Shown: positions 16,479-24,565, numbered from the stretch's first letter. The stretch: DNA of 34,490 nucleotides from CAWUIH01 sp963922495 (GCA_963922495.1 CAWUIH010000014.1:1-34490); one strand, 5' to 3'. Notes: generated by a model not told the origin, from the sequence alone. Translations and numbers: made by a program.

Positions 16479-17129
16479 TAGCCAAGTCGCAATTGCTTTA
16501 ATTTCAGATGCACACACCTGGTGTTCCATCAAGTATTCATGCCAATCAACCGGATAATTGTGTGCGATTAGCAGCTTACAACTGCTTTGTCCGAGATGAA
16601 TGGGCACAATTGGATCAGATGAACCATGGGCCATGAATATTGGGATAGCGTTGTTAATTGGTGATGCTTCTGTCGTTAATGTATTTTTCAATGGCAAATA
16701 TGCTGATAGACAAATAATGCCTGCCAATTTTCGTTGACTGCGTAAACCGCAATGTAATGACATGGCGCCCCCCTGCGAAAACCCAGCTATGAAGATTCGG
16801 TTCTCGTCAATACCAGAATTTATTTCCTCCTCAATTAACGAGTCAATTGCTTGTTGTGAGGCTCTGATACCCGCTTCATCCTCGTGTTCCAATTGGTTTA
16901 AATCAAAAATATCATACCACGCCCTCATCGGCATCTGATTATTGATTGTGATGGATCGCATGGGTGCATGAGGAAAAATAAAACTTAGTGCACTCTCAGT
17001 GGGCAAGGCGAGCTGTGGTACGATAGATTCGAAATCATGACCGTCGGCACCTAGACCGTGCAGCCAAATGACACTTCCGGTGGCAGGTTGTGATGGAACT
17101 AAACGGACGCTTTCTAATTTATTATTCAT
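16461..17129 (-). CDS. Carboxylesterase / phospholipase-type alpha/beta hydrolase
   Basis: The 222-residue cytoplasmic hydrolase belongs to the carboxylesterase/acyl-protein-thioesterase group (Pfam Abhydrolase_2). It shows the oxyanion segment WLHGLGADG (22-30), PHAP (53-56), the nucleophile Ser118 in GFSQGG, Asp172 in HGSSDPIVP, and His203 in MEHQ. All three catalytic residues are present. Members hydrolyse short-chain esters or lysophospholipids, and the natural substrate here is unknown. The gene is convergent with murU (18-base overlap), so the two transcripts could interfere with each other. Confidence 0.92.
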   Translation of the reverse strand: MNNKLESVRLVPSQPATGSVIWLHGLGADGHDFESIVPQLALPTESALSFIFPHAPMRSITINNQMPMRAWYDIFDLNQLEHEDEAGIRASQQAIDSLIEEEINSGIDENRIFIAGFSQGGAMSLHCGLRSQRKLAGIICLSAYLPLKNTLTTEASPINNAIPIFMAHGSSDPIVPIHLGQSSCKLLIAHNYPVDWHEYLMEHQVCASEIKAIATWLLQRTS

Positions 17130-17191
17130 GTGCCTGTGTGCCTGATAAATCTAACAAGTAAGTGTGTATCATCCTAACAAGGGAGAGTCAA

Positions 17192-17347
17192 TTGAAAAAA
17201 TCATTATTAATCTGCGTAATCAGTGCGTTATGTGTTGCTTGTGGGCAAACAGGAAAATTATTCTTGCCCCAAAAATCTATCGTGTCAAAGATAGGAAACA
17301 GCACATCAGCTAGCCATAAACAGTCTGCTGAAAAAAGACAAAAGTGA
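17192..17347 (+). CDS. lptM: LptM-like small lipoprotein
   Basis: The start is TTG 17192, with AAGGGAG a few bases upstream. The 51-residue product has a lipoprotein signal (MKKSLLICVISALCVAC) with lipidated Cys17. Directly after it come GQTGKLFLPQ, matching the conserved mature N-terminus of LptM (YifL in E. coli; GLKGPLYFP). LptM binds LptD and promotes its correct disulfide formation. The rest of the chain is a polar, disordered tail, as in the family. In E. coli yifL directly precedes dapF. Here a DUF481 gene lies between, and the lysA gene found there in other gammaproteobacteria is absent from the window. Confidence 0.8.
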   Translation: MKKSLLICVISALCVACGQTGKLFLPQKSIVSKIGNSTSASHKQSAEKRQK

Positions 17348-17470
17348 AGCTTCTTATCTGTTGTAGTCGCTAAGCTGGAATTTAAGTAGTAGATTTTTTG
17401 AACCCTTCCGATATACTTGTGTGCGAATAATATAAAACTTTTATATATTTATGAGAATAGAGAGGGTGGT

Positions 17471-18298
17471 ATGTTAAAAAATACAATGTGGTTGTTGGGT
17501 GTGTGTTGTTTATGTTTTAACGTGACAATTGCGGATACTGCAAAATTAGCGTCAGATGATCAAGCCGTGAGCACAGAAACTATGAGTGATGAACAACACA
17601 ATGATGAGCAACAAGTAGACGTTGAAAAAGAAAAAACGCATTATTGGGAAGGTAGTAACGCGCAATTGGGTTTCATCCTTAACACCGGCAACACCGATTC
17701 CACACAGCTTAATGTTGGTTTCAATCTCATCTACACACGACAAACGTGGTCGAATCAGTTCAACAGTACCGCTTATTTTTTACGTAATGACAAAAAAACT
17801 ACTAAAGAACAATACAATCTTGATGACCAAGGGAATTATTATTTCACAGCAGATAAAACGAATTTTGCTTTTGGTGAAATTAATTTTACCCATGATAAAT
17901 TCAGCGCTTACGACTATCAAGTTGTCTACTCGGCAGGTTATGGTCGCGAGTTACTCAAAGTTGGTCGCTTTATTTGGACCGCCCAAGCCGGTCCTGGTCT
18001 CAGGCAAGATAAGGTGCAAGGTGATGATAAAAGCGAGAGTAATCTGGTGTTGAATACTGGAACCACATTGAAGTACTCGTTTTCTTCTAAATCGAGCCTT
18101 TCTGAGACTATCAGTGATCAATACGGCTCTGCTTATAATTATATTGAATCTAAAACTGCTTACACAACTAACATCGCGGGTAACCTTGGGTTGCAAATAT
18201 CGTATACCTTAGACAACTATTCAAAAATTCCTGAAAACAGTCAAGACACTAAGAATACCGATACGATTACTAATATAGCCCTTGTTTACAACTTTTAA
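17471..18298 (+). CDS. DUF481 family outer-membrane barrel protein (YdiY-like)
   Basis: The start is ATG 17471, with AGAGGG 5-10 bases upstream, giving a 275-residue product. An upstream in-frame start would put 18 residues before the signal peptide and is unlikely. The signal peptide ends near TIA-DT. An acidic, Gln-rich linker follows (about residues 25-55). Then comes a barrel with DUF481 features: WEGSNAQLGFILNTGNTDSTQLNVGF, repeated alternating strands, and a C-terminal aromatic residue (LVYNF). E. coli YdiY is described as salt-induced, and the role here is unknown. Its stop overlaps the dapF start (TAATG), so the two are coupled. Confidence 0.88.
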   Translation: MLKNTMWLLGVCCLCFNVTIADTAKLASDDQAVSTETMSDEQHNDEQQVDVEKEKTHYWEGSNAQLGFILNTGNTDSTQLNVGFNLIYTRQTWSNQFNSTAYFLRNDKKTTKEQYNLDDQGNYYFTADKTNFAFGEINFTHDKFSAYDYQVVYSAGYGRELLKVGRFIWTAQAGPGLRQDKVQGDDKSESNLVLNTGTTLKYSFSSKSSLSETISDQYGSAYNYIESKTAYTTNIAGNLGLQISYTLDNYSKIPENSQDTKNTDTITNIALVYNF

Positions 18299-19125
18299 TG
18301 CAGCATATATTTACTAAAATGCAGGGATTAGGCAACGATTTTGTCGTTATCGATGCCACCCGAGAACCTTTTAAGCTGAATGTTGCTGAAATTCAGCAAC
18401 TCGCAAACAGACGCTATGGCATCGGCTTTGATCAATTATTAGTCGTCGAAGCAAGCCAAAGTGACGAATGTGATTTTCACTTTAGAATTTTTAACGCAGA
18501 TGGCAGCGAGGTTGGCCAATGTGGTAATGGTGCACGCTGTATTGCTCGCTTCATTGCTGAGAAAGGTTTAAGTTCTAAAGCCACATTGCGTGTCTCGACA
18601 ATTGAGGGTGAGTTAACGTTACGATTGACATCGGATGATAAGGTGGCTGTCGAAATGGGAGTGCCCCGCTTTAAGTTAGCTGAAATCCCGTTTGTTGGTG
18701 TACAAGATGGTTTATATCAGGAATTGATCGTTGACCATCAAAAAGTGAAATTCGGTGTAGTCAATATCGGCAATCCTCATGCGATAATTCCTGTAGAAAA
18801 TATTGATACTCAACACACTGCTCACTTGGGCCCCTTGATCAGTAATCACGCCTCTTTCCCTGAAGGAACGAACGTTGGCTTTATGCAGGTAATTGATAAA
18901 AATAATATTCGCTTACGCGTTTACGAACGTGGTGCAGGAGAAACGTTGGCATGTGGAAGTGGTGCTTGTGCAGCTATGGTGCTGGGGCGGCGTTGGGGAA
19001 TGCTACAGGAACGTGTAGTGGTAAGCCAATTGGGTGGTAGCCTCACAATTGACTGGCAAGGCCCTGAAAAAAAAGTAATTATGAAAGGGCCTGCAATTAT
19101 TGTCTTTGAAGGGCATTGGCATTAA
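18298..19125 (+). CDS. dapF: Diaminopimelate epimerase
   Basis: DapF interconverts LL- and meso-diaminopimelate, supplying the peptidoglycan cross-linking residue and the lysine precursor. The 275-residue, cofactor-independent enzyme has both catalytic cysteines, Cys75 in QCGNGARC and Cys219 in ACGSGAC. It also has the N-terminal KMQGLGNDFVV and the substrate-binding GNPHAI. Its ATG overlaps the DUF481 stop by one base. The context (lptM, DUF481, dapF) resembles the E. coli yifL-dapF arrangement. Confidence 0.97.
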   Translation: MQHIFTKMQGLGNDFVVIDATREPFKLNVAEIQQLANRRYGIGFDQLLVVEASQSDECDFHFRIFNADGSEVGQCGNGARCIARFIAEKGLSSKATLRVSTIEGELTLRLTSDDKVAVEMGVPRFKLAEIPFVGVQDGLYQELIVDHQKVKFGVVNIGNPHAIIPVENIDTQHTAHLGPLISNHASFPEGTNVGFMQVIDKNNIRLRVYERGAGETLACGSGACAAMVLGRRWGMLQERVVVSQLGGSLTIDWQGPEKKVIMKGPAIIVFEGHWH

Positions 19126-19192
19126 ATTTTCAAGCCAGCCTGAGCATAGATTGCTAAAATATTAATTGATTAATTGCTGCTTAAAGTTCAAC

Positions 19193-19220
19193 TTGCACCT
19201 TTGTCAGGTTGTTATAGAAT
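19193..19220 (+). promoter_or_regulatory. Probable sigma70 promoter of dksA
   Basis: A -35 box TTGCAC (19193-19198) and a -10 box TAGAAT (19215-19220) are separated by 16 bases. They would give a leader of about 75 bases before the dksA start. The boxes each deviate from consensus by one or two bases. Confidence 0.45.
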
Positions 19221-19302
19221 GGTGAGGTTTTGATACATCAGAAATCTCGAAATAATAAAAATATTTATTTTTTTCAGAGAGTTATAAAGTGAGGAAATGT
19301 GT

Positions 19303-19746
19303 ATGTTGCAGGCAAAAGAAGGCAATGGCCAAACCACTTCTTTAGGATTTTCGCCTTATGAAACTAAAGAAGGTGAGGAGTACATGAATGATAATCAGGT
19401 TGAGCATTTTGAAAATATTTTACAGGCTTGGAAAAAGCAACTGATGGAAGAGGTCGATTCGACAGTAACTCACCTCAAAGAAGATGCTAACGCTTATGCG
19501 GATCCACTGGATCGTGCCAGTCAAGAAGAAGGTTTTAGTTTAGAGTTGCGTACTCGGGATCGTGAAAGAAAATTGATTAAAAAAATCGAACAAGCCTTGG
19601 ATGCTATCGAGCATCATGATTATGGTTTTTGTGAAGATTGTGGTACCGAAATCGGCATTCGCCGTTTAGAGGCGCGACCCACAGCCACAAAATGTATTGA
19701 TTGTAAAACCTTTGAAGAAATCCGTGAACGACAAGCGGGTGGATAA
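19303..19746 (+). CDS. dksA: RNA polymerase-binding transcription factor DksA
   Basis: DksA binds the RNA polymerase secondary channel and works with ppGpp in the stringent response. The 147-residue product matches the family (E. coli 151). It has YETKEGEEYMN, a long coiled coil whose tip carries the acidic residues D67 and D70 (DPLDRA), and the four-cysteine zinc finger (C110, C113, C131, C134). IRRLEARPTA lies between the cysteine pairs. The start is ambiguous between ATG 19297 and ATG 19303. I prefer 19303 because GAGG is about 8 bases upstream. The folB gene begins inside the last codons. Confidence 0.97.
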   Translation: MLQAKEGNGQTTSLGFSPYETKEGEEYMNDNQVEHFENILQAWKKQLMEEVDSTVTHLKEDANAYADPLDRASQEEGFSLELRTRDRERKLIKKIEQALDAIEHHDYGFCEDCGTEIGIRRLEARPTATKCIDCKTFEEIRERQAGG

Positions 19747-20098
19747 AATATTTTTACATAATATTAAGGTGCCCACTTTAGTGGGCACCTTGCCGCATGA
19801 AAAAAACCAGCGACAAATCGTTGTCTTTGATATTGAGTATGCGGTTGATAGTTCTGCGATGAGCCAATCGGATGATATTAATAGTGCAACTAATTACGCT
19901 GCTCTTCGTGACGATTTAATTGAGTTTGTTGGAAATAGCTCTTTCTCTCTGATTGAAACACTAGCTCATGAAAGTGCGGATCATTTGCGACAGCGACATC
20001 ATTTGACATGGTTAAGATTAACGCTCACTAAACCACATATATTTCCAGATGATACAATAGTTGGTATCACGATTGAACGCGATTATGGTAAAGATTAG
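19739..20098 (+). CDS. folB: Dihydroneopterin aldolase
   Basis: FolB converts dihydroneopterin to 6-hydroxymethyldihydropterin in folate synthesis. I place the start at GTG 19739, overlapping the dksA end by 8 bases, so the product starts VDKIFLHNIKV like the family's MDKIFI. A TTG 42 bases earlier would add residues with no family match. The 119-residue product shows VGTLPHEK, NYAALRDDLIEFV, the catalytic-region SLIETLAHE and a C-terminal GITIERDY. The dksA-folB overlap is unusual and implies coupled translation. With folA at 853-1356 this is the second folate gene in the window. Confidence 0.92.
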   Translation: MDKIFLHNIKVPTLVGTLPHEKNQRQIVVFDIEYAVDSSAMSQSDDINSATNYAALRDDLIEFVGNSSFSLIETLAHESADHLRQRHHLTWLRLTLTKPHIFPDDTIVGITIERDYGKD

Positions 20099-20138
20099 AT
20101 TTATTCGAGCCGTGTCGATTCAAAATATCTCTTGATTA

Positions 20139-20699
20139 CTATTTTTCAGTTGTTGATGTCACTATTTTGCAGTTCTGTAGTGTTTTTCTTAGGTTAAGAA
20201 TATTGTAGCCTTTTTGCTGTGCAACGGATAACAATTTTTCGTAAGTCGCTGTATCTAATTGCGGAGTTCGTGACAAAATCCAGAGATATTTATAATTGGG
20301 TGAACCAACCAGCACAGCGCTATAGTCGGGTACTAGAAATAAAATCCAATAATTGCCGCTGAATGGCCAGAAAAACTGTACTTTGAGCTTACTGAAATCT
20401 CTGGAGTTGGGCGCCCAAGCCGTTCCATGTGCTACGGAAATTTCATTTTTGCCGCCGCGTACACAACGGTTAACTACAGAAATTTTATTGTTTTCTAATA
20501 ACGAATATTGAGCGGTAGTGCAGCGACAGCCCTTTTGAAAGTGGTTCGGGAAAGAGGCAATTTCATACCACTTGCCCATGTAACGTTTGACATCCACTGT
20601 TGCTGCAGTGGTAGGAGCATTTTTTGGAACAGTGCAGCCCATTAGTAAGCCGGTGAAACATATGGTTAAAAACATTAGATAGCGATTAATTTTTTTCAT
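20139..20699 (-). CDS. blc: Outer-membrane lipocalin Blc-like lipoprotein
   Basis: Bacterial lipocalin Blc binds lysophospholipids or fatty acids and is anchored to the outer membrane. The 186-residue product has a lipoprotein signal ending LLMGC (lipidated Cys22). The lipocalin signature GKWYEIA (42-48) opens the barrel, followed by a Cys-rich GCRC (57-60) and RCVRGGK. Strand regions include VQFFWPFSGNYWIL and YLWILSRTP. The length fits (E. coli Blc 177). It is convergent with folB and separated by only 40 bases. Strong T-tract terminators are not visible in that gap. 20700-20901, upstream, holds nothing I can recognise. Confidence 0.94.
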   Translation of the reverse strand: MKKINRYLMFLTICFTGLLMGCTVPKNAPTTAATVDVKRYMGKWYEIASFPNHFQKGCRCTTAQYSLLENNKISVVNRCVRGGKNEISVAHGTAWAPNSRDFSKLKVQFFWPFSGNYWILFLVPDYSAVLVGSPNYKYLWILSRTPQLDTATYEKLLSVAQQKGYNILNLRKTLQNCKIVTSTTEK

Positions 20700-20901
20700 C
20701 TGACTATTGTGCCTGCTAGGTCAGGTTTCTGCAAGCCAAGCAAAACTGTTCTGTTGCCGATAAGATAGTATCAGAGGTTTCGCATTTTGCTGAATGAATG
20801 TAATTAGGTATTCAACCTGGCGCTTGTTGTGCTAGCCTTAGATTCTGCACAGGCTCGAGCGCCTCTGCCTCGGTTCTTGAGTACCTAGGATATTGTAGTT
20901 T

Positions 20902-21093
20902 TTAAAAGAATCGCTGCCTAGCCAAATAGATAAGCCCCGCCGCGAGGGCAAAGCTACCCACAGCTAACAGGATTGGCCAATTAACCACTAAAAAGCCAAC
21001 AACGACTGTAGCTGCTGCTGCCTTAGCCATGATAGGTATTGCTGCCGCTGCCAGGGCTGCAAATACGATGCTGGCAGACCTAGGCACCACCCC
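20902..21093 (-). pseudogene. Displaced hydrophobic C-terminal segment of the F-box/ankyrin gene
   Basis: Immediately past the ankyrin gene's GGGG run (CCCC at 21090-21093 on the plus strand), another reading frame stays open to 20902. It encodes a strongly hydrophobic, Ala/Val-rich stretch (SIVFAALAAAAIPIMAK, TVVVGFLVVNWPILLAVGSF, ALAAGLIYLARQRFF). It looks like two membrane helices with a basic end. Removing one G from the run would fuse it to the ankyrin protein without a stop, giving about 330 residues. It may be a frameshifted true C-terminus, a programmed frameshift product, a small separate membrane peptide or a sequencing error. Starts further upstream (ATG 21216) would lie in antiphase to the ankyrin repeats and are unlikely. 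Confidence 0.5.
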
Positions 21094-21886
21094 AGCGGTT
21101 GGCCGCGCCAGTGCGTGTGCGTGAGTAACCCACGGCTTCATTGAGGAGTGGTGTGATATGAGAACGACCATAACGCTCAGCGAAATCAAATACATTTTCC
21201 CTGTCACTATTGGCATTATATGGATCAGCTCTGTTTGTGAGTAAAAGTTTTACCATTGCCCCCTGATCGTGACGCACTGCGATATGAAGTGGGGTTGTAT
21301 GGAAATAATTATGATTAAATGCGTTCACGTTCGCATTGTTCAGGATCAACATCATCGCCACATCTACAGAACCAGATTCTGCTGCCGTATGAAGAAGAGT
21401 ATATCTGTTTCCGTATCCGTAAGTTGCGTTCACATTAGCACCGTTTGCGATTAAGATTTGCGTCATTTCCATATGGCCAAAGCTTGCCGCTACATAAAGC
21501 AGGATATCTTTACTTGAACTAACAGCCTTAGCATCATCTCTATTGCTAATCAATGAACGAAATTGTGCAAACGTGATTATCTCTCCACTTGGATTTCTAT
21601 ACTCCGCTTGTGCTAGTTGATACTTTCTCTTGTAATTATCATCCTGTCTATCAGTGCCCACTTGCTTAAGTTCAGGTGGGTGCTCGCTCTTGCTACGATA
21701 TAAGTCTGGGAAATCTTGTTGATATAATTGAAGCCAGTAGTCTTGCTCCTCTCTTCTCGCCCATTGGCAAGTGATGCTGAGCTGACACACCTCAGTGTGA
21801 GTTAAAAACAGCAAAAGATATGGATACACTTTAGATATTAATTCTAAATTTGAACCTTGCGGAGAAGTTTGTGTGCCAGGTCTCAT
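21080..21886 (-). CDS. F-box-like plus ankyrin-repeat protein, candidate host-directed effector
   Basis: The 268-residue product has an N-terminal segment (about 13-60) with the F-box pattern. It shows spaced Leu residues, then CQLSITCQWARR, then a Trp-rich WLQLYQQDFP end like the eukaryotic consensus. A charged linker follows (about 65-125). Then come three clear ankyrin repeats at about 127-157, 161-190 and 196-226, with ANVNA, TLLHTAAESGSVDVAMML and TPLHIAVRH, and a weaker fourth at about 229-255. F-box plus ankyrin is the architecture of Legionella AnkB, a Dot/Icm effector that uses the host SCF ubiquitin ligase. It sits divergent from hemA, where gammaproteobacteria commonly carry lolB. 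The C-terminus may be frameshifted. Function is inferred. Confidence 0.82.
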   Translation of the reverse strand: MRPGTQTSPQGSNLELISKVYPYLLLFLTHTEVCQLSITCQWARREEQDYWLQLYQQDFPDLYRSKSEHPPELKQVGTDRQDDNYKRKYQLAQAEYRNPSGEIITFAQFRSLISNRDDAKAVSSSKDILLYVAASFGHMEMTQILIANGANVNATYGYGNRYTLLHTAAESGSVDVAMMLILNNANVNAFNHNYFHTTPLHIAVRHDQGAMVKLLLTNRADPYNANSDRENVFDFAERYGRSHITPLLNEAVGYSRTRTGAANRWGGA

Positions 21887-22106
21887 GATATTACTTCGTT
21901 ACGATAATTGCTTTCACCTTATTGAGATTTAAATTTAACTTACAAGAACGTGTTAAAATTGTAAATAATTTTAGCCGGAATAATGCGATCAGGTGATTAT
22001 TCTGAGAAAGTTACATCGGAAAGTATTAAATTAGAATATTTAATGCTACTTGCTTTAAAAAAGCCTTAGGAGAATTCTTGGTGCGGTTATGACAAGCTAA
22101 TGTATT

Positions 22107-22148
22107 AATCCATTACCTCAAACTACTGGATTGAGAATTTAATGGATT
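22107..22148. repeat. Long two-part hairpin upstream of hemA
   Basis: AATCCATTA (22107-22115) is the exact reverse complement of TAATGGATT (22140-22148). Nested inside are CTCAA (22117-22121) and TTGAG (22131-22135) around a 9-base loop. Together they make a 14-pair stem interrupted by one small asymmetric loop. No T-run follows on either strand, so it does not look like an intrinsic terminator. It lies about 60 bases upstream of the hemA -10 box. Confidence 0.5.
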
Positions 22149-22204
22149 CCATCATAACTGTAGAACTCCTGAGTATCTTAAATTTTAAGGGATTGTGTAA
22201 ATTA

Positions 22205-22230
22205 TGCTATAATCTGCATTCCATAGGAGG
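22205..22230 (+). promoter_or_regulatory. hemA promoter (extended -10) and ribosome-binding site
   Basis: TGCTATAAT (22205-22213) is an extended -10 element with a perfect TATAAT at 22208-22213. The -35 region is weak, which is normal for extended -10 promoters. A strong AGGAGG ribosome-binding site is at 22225-22230, 11 bases before ATG 22242, slightly longer than ideal. The leader would be only about 20-25 bases. Confidence 0.6.
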
Positions 22231-22241
22231 TCAGATTTATA

Positions 22242-23483
22242 ATGTCTTTACTGGTTTGTGGGTTAAATCATAAAACTGCAGCACTGCCGATTCGAGAAAA
22301 AGTATTATTTAATCAGAAAGAAGTTGGTGATGCGCTGCAACATCTGATACGGCAGCCTGCGGTTAATGAAGCGATGATACTGTCGACTTGTAATCGCACA
22401 GAATTATACGCCACGGTTGACGATGTCACTACCGTTACGCGCTGGATGCGTCAGCGAGCGCACTGGTCTGAACTTGATGCCTCTAAATATGGCTATCGTT
22501 TTGAAGGTGAAGATATGGTACGCCATGTAATGCGTGTTGCCAGTGGGCTCGATTCAATGATCGTTGGGGAGCCACAGATTTTCGGTCAAATCAAACGTGC
22601 TTATGCGTTTGCTAAGGAGCAGGGAAGTATTGGCGCCCATTTTCAACAGTTGTTTCCCGCCGTATTTGCCGCTAGTAAGTTGATACGTAGCGAGACATCC
22701 GTCGGTGCGCATTCAGTGTCGATTGCTTACACGGCAGTACAGCTTGCCAAGCGTATTTTTCATGATATTACTTCCTGTCGCGCATTGTTAATTGGTGCTG
22801 GTGAAACGATTGATTTAGTCGCTACCCATTTGTATGGTCAAGGTCTGCGACGGATGGTGATTGCTAATCGGACTTTGGAGCGTGCAAAGTCGGTGGCTGA
22901 ACCATTCGCTGCTGAGGGAATTCGGATTGCTGAGATTCCGCAGTATTTGGCTAAAGTTGACCTTATTATTACCGCCACAGCGAGCCAGTTGCCAATTCTG
23001 GGAAAAGGTGCGATTGAAAGCGCTATGCAACTACGTAAACATAAACCGATTTTTATCGCTGATCTTGCTGTGCCACGAGACGTTGAACAAGAAGTGCGTC
23101 AACTACCAGACATTTATATTTATAACTTGGATGACATTCAGCGTCTGATTGTGCAAAATCAACAAAATCGCAATCAAGCGGCTGCTCAAGCCGAAGAGAT
23201 GATAGCGTTACAAGCCTCTCGCTATATGCGTCAATTGGGTGTTTTAAAAGCTGGAGATATGATAAGCCGCTATCGACAACAGTCGCAGCACACCCAGCAG
23301 CAAGAATTGCAAAAAGCGTTGAATTACTTGGAGCGTGTGGGGAATCCTAGAGAAGCACTAAGCTATTTGGCCCATAACTTAACAAATAAACTAATCCATG
23401 CGCCCACTGTTAAGATGCGCCAAGCGGCATATGAAGAGCGGTTAGAAATATTGTTGTTTATGAAAGAACTATTTGAGTTGTGA
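22242..23483 (+). CDS. hemA: Glutamyl-tRNA reductase
   Basis: HemA reduces glutamyl-tRNA(Glu) to glutamate-1-semialdehyde, the committed step of C5-pathway heme synthesis. The 413-residue product (E. coli 418) has the N-terminal LLVCGLNHKTA, catalytic Cys50 in STCNRTELY, EPQIFGQIK and the NADPH-binding LLIGAGET. The C-terminal dimerisation coil includes HAPTVKMRQAA. The gene overlaps prfA by four bases (GTGA). The hemA-prfA-prmC order is the standard gammaproteobacterial operon, and hemH follows, so heme and translation-termination genes lie together. Confidence 0.97.
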   Translation: MSLLVCGLNHKTAALPIREKVLFNQKEVGDALQHLIRQPAVNEAMILSTCNRTELYATVDDVTTVTRWMRQRAHWSELDASKYGYRFEGEDMVRHVMRVASGLDSMIVGEPQIFGQIKRAYAFAKEQGSIGAHFQQLFPAVFAASKLIRSETSVGAHSVSIAYTAVQLAKRIFHDITSCRALLIGAGETIDLVATHLYGQGLRRMVIANRTLERAKSVAEPFAAEGIRIAEIPQYLAKVDLIITATASQLPILGKGAIESAMQLRKHKPIFIADLAVPRDVEQEVRQLPDIYIYNLDDIQRLIVQNQQNRNQAAAQAEEMIALQASRYMRQLGVLKAGDMISRYRQQSQHTQQQELQKALNYLERVGNPREALSYLAHNLTNKLIHAPTVKMRQAAYEERLEILLFMKELFEL

Positions 23484-24565
23484 AAAAATCACTGATTACT
23501 AAATTAGAGGCATTGAGTCAGCGTTACGTTGAAGTTGGTGCGATGCTAAGTGACGCCAGCGTCATGAGTGACCAAAATCGCTATCGAGAATTAGGTAAGG
23601 AATACGCGCAATTAGAGCCGGTAGTCAAAAGCTTTCGCACCTACGAAAAAATTCTTGATTCTATCAATACTGCCAATGAAATGTTATGCGAAGCCGACAC
23701 AGAATTAAAGCAATTGGCGCAAGAAGAATTATTAACATTAAAAACCGAAAAGAGTCATCTTGAACAAGAATTAAAAACCTTATTACTACCTAAAGACCCC
23801 AATGACGATCGAAATGTATTTTTAGAAATTCGTGCTGGTACTGGCGGTAATGAGGCAGCGATTTTTGCAGGTGATTTATTTCGGATGTACGCACGTTTCG
23901 TTGAAAATAAATCATGGAAATTAACGATCATATCTGCTAATGAAGGTGAGCATGGCGGCTTTAAAGAAATTATTGCACGCGTGATTGGTGATGGTGTTTA
24001 TTCACAATTGAAATTTGAGTCTGGTGCTCACCGAGTACAGCGAGTGCCTGTTACCGAGTCACAAGGGCGTATTCACACCTCGGCATGTACGGTGGCAGTG
24101 ATGCCAGAAGTGGACGAAATAGATCGTATTGAAATTAATCCTAGTGACTTACGTATCGACACTTTTCGAGCCTCTGGTGCTGGTGGGCAGCATGTTAACC
24201 GAACTGATTCGGCGGTACGAATCACCCATATACCCACAAGTCTTGTAGTTGAGTGTCAAGATGAGCGTTCGCAACATAAAAATAAAGCGCGTGCGATGTC
24301 ATTATTACAGTCGCGTATATTAGCGGCTGAGCGTGCAAAACAAGAGAAAGAGCAGGCGGCCACTCGAAAGTCATTAGTTGGCAGTGGTGATCGTTCGGAA
24401 CGAATTCGCACCTACAATTTCCCACAGGGACGCGTCACAGATCACCGGATTAATTTAACCTTGTATGAACTCGATAATGTCATTGCAGGGGATTTGGAAC
24501 CGGTCGTTGGTCCATTGATTCGAGAACTACAAGCAGAGCAGTTAGCACGTTTGGGTGACGAATAG
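23480..24565 (+). CDS. prfA: Peptide chain release factor 1
   Basis: RF1 recognises UAA and UAG and triggers release of the finished protein. The 361-residue product has the codon-recognition tripeptide PVT (190-192) in RVPVTESQGRIHTSA and the peptidyl-transferase GGQ (235-237) in GAGGQHVNRTDSAVR, the glutamine methylated by PrmC. The GTG start overlaps the hemA stop (GTGA), and its stop overlaps the prmC start by one base. Translational coupling is therefore expected across all three genes. Confidence 0.98.
   Translation: MKKSLITKLEALSQRYVEVGAMLSDASVMSDQNRYRELGKEYAQLEPVVKSFRTYEKILDSINTANEMLCEADTELKQLAQEELLTLKTEKSHLEQELKTLLLPKDPNDDRNVFLEIRAGTGGNEAAIFAGDLFRMYARFVENKSWKLTIISANEGEHGGFKEIIARVIGDGVYSQLKFESGAHRVQRVPVTESQGRIHTSACTVAVMPEVDEIDRIEINPSDLRIDTFRASGAGGQHVNRTDSAVRITHIPTSLVVECQDERSQHKNKARAMSLLQSRILAAERAKQEKEQAATRKSLVGSGDRSERIRTYNFPQGRVTDHRINLTLYELDNVIAGDLEPVVGPLIRELQAEQLARLGDE

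Larger units (their letters stand above)
21887..22241. other. 355-base divergent spacer between the F-box/ankyrin gene and hemA
   Basis: No gene is evident. The stretch is AT-rich and holds a short hairpin near 21978-22001 (GAATAA arms), the long hairpin at 22107-22148, and the hemA promoter near 22208. A near-palindrome, CTTAAATTTTAAG, is at 22178-22190. The promoter of the ankyrin gene must also lie here, but I cannot place it. I looked for the TTAA-N6-TTAA-type PmrA box used by Coxiella and Legionella effector genes and did not find a convincing one. Confidence 0.5.

Noticed and set aside
21090..21216. Reading the 104-codon frame from ATG 21216 as an independent gene
   Set aside because: Its N-terminal third is antiphase to well-conserved ankyrin codons and has no ribosome-binding site. 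Only the hydrophobic part after the G-run looks protein-like.
22178..22190. CTTAAATTTTAAG as a PmrA-type box
   Set aside because: The half-site order and spacing do not match the direct TTAA-N6-TTAA arrangement, and it is only a near-palindrome of AT bases.
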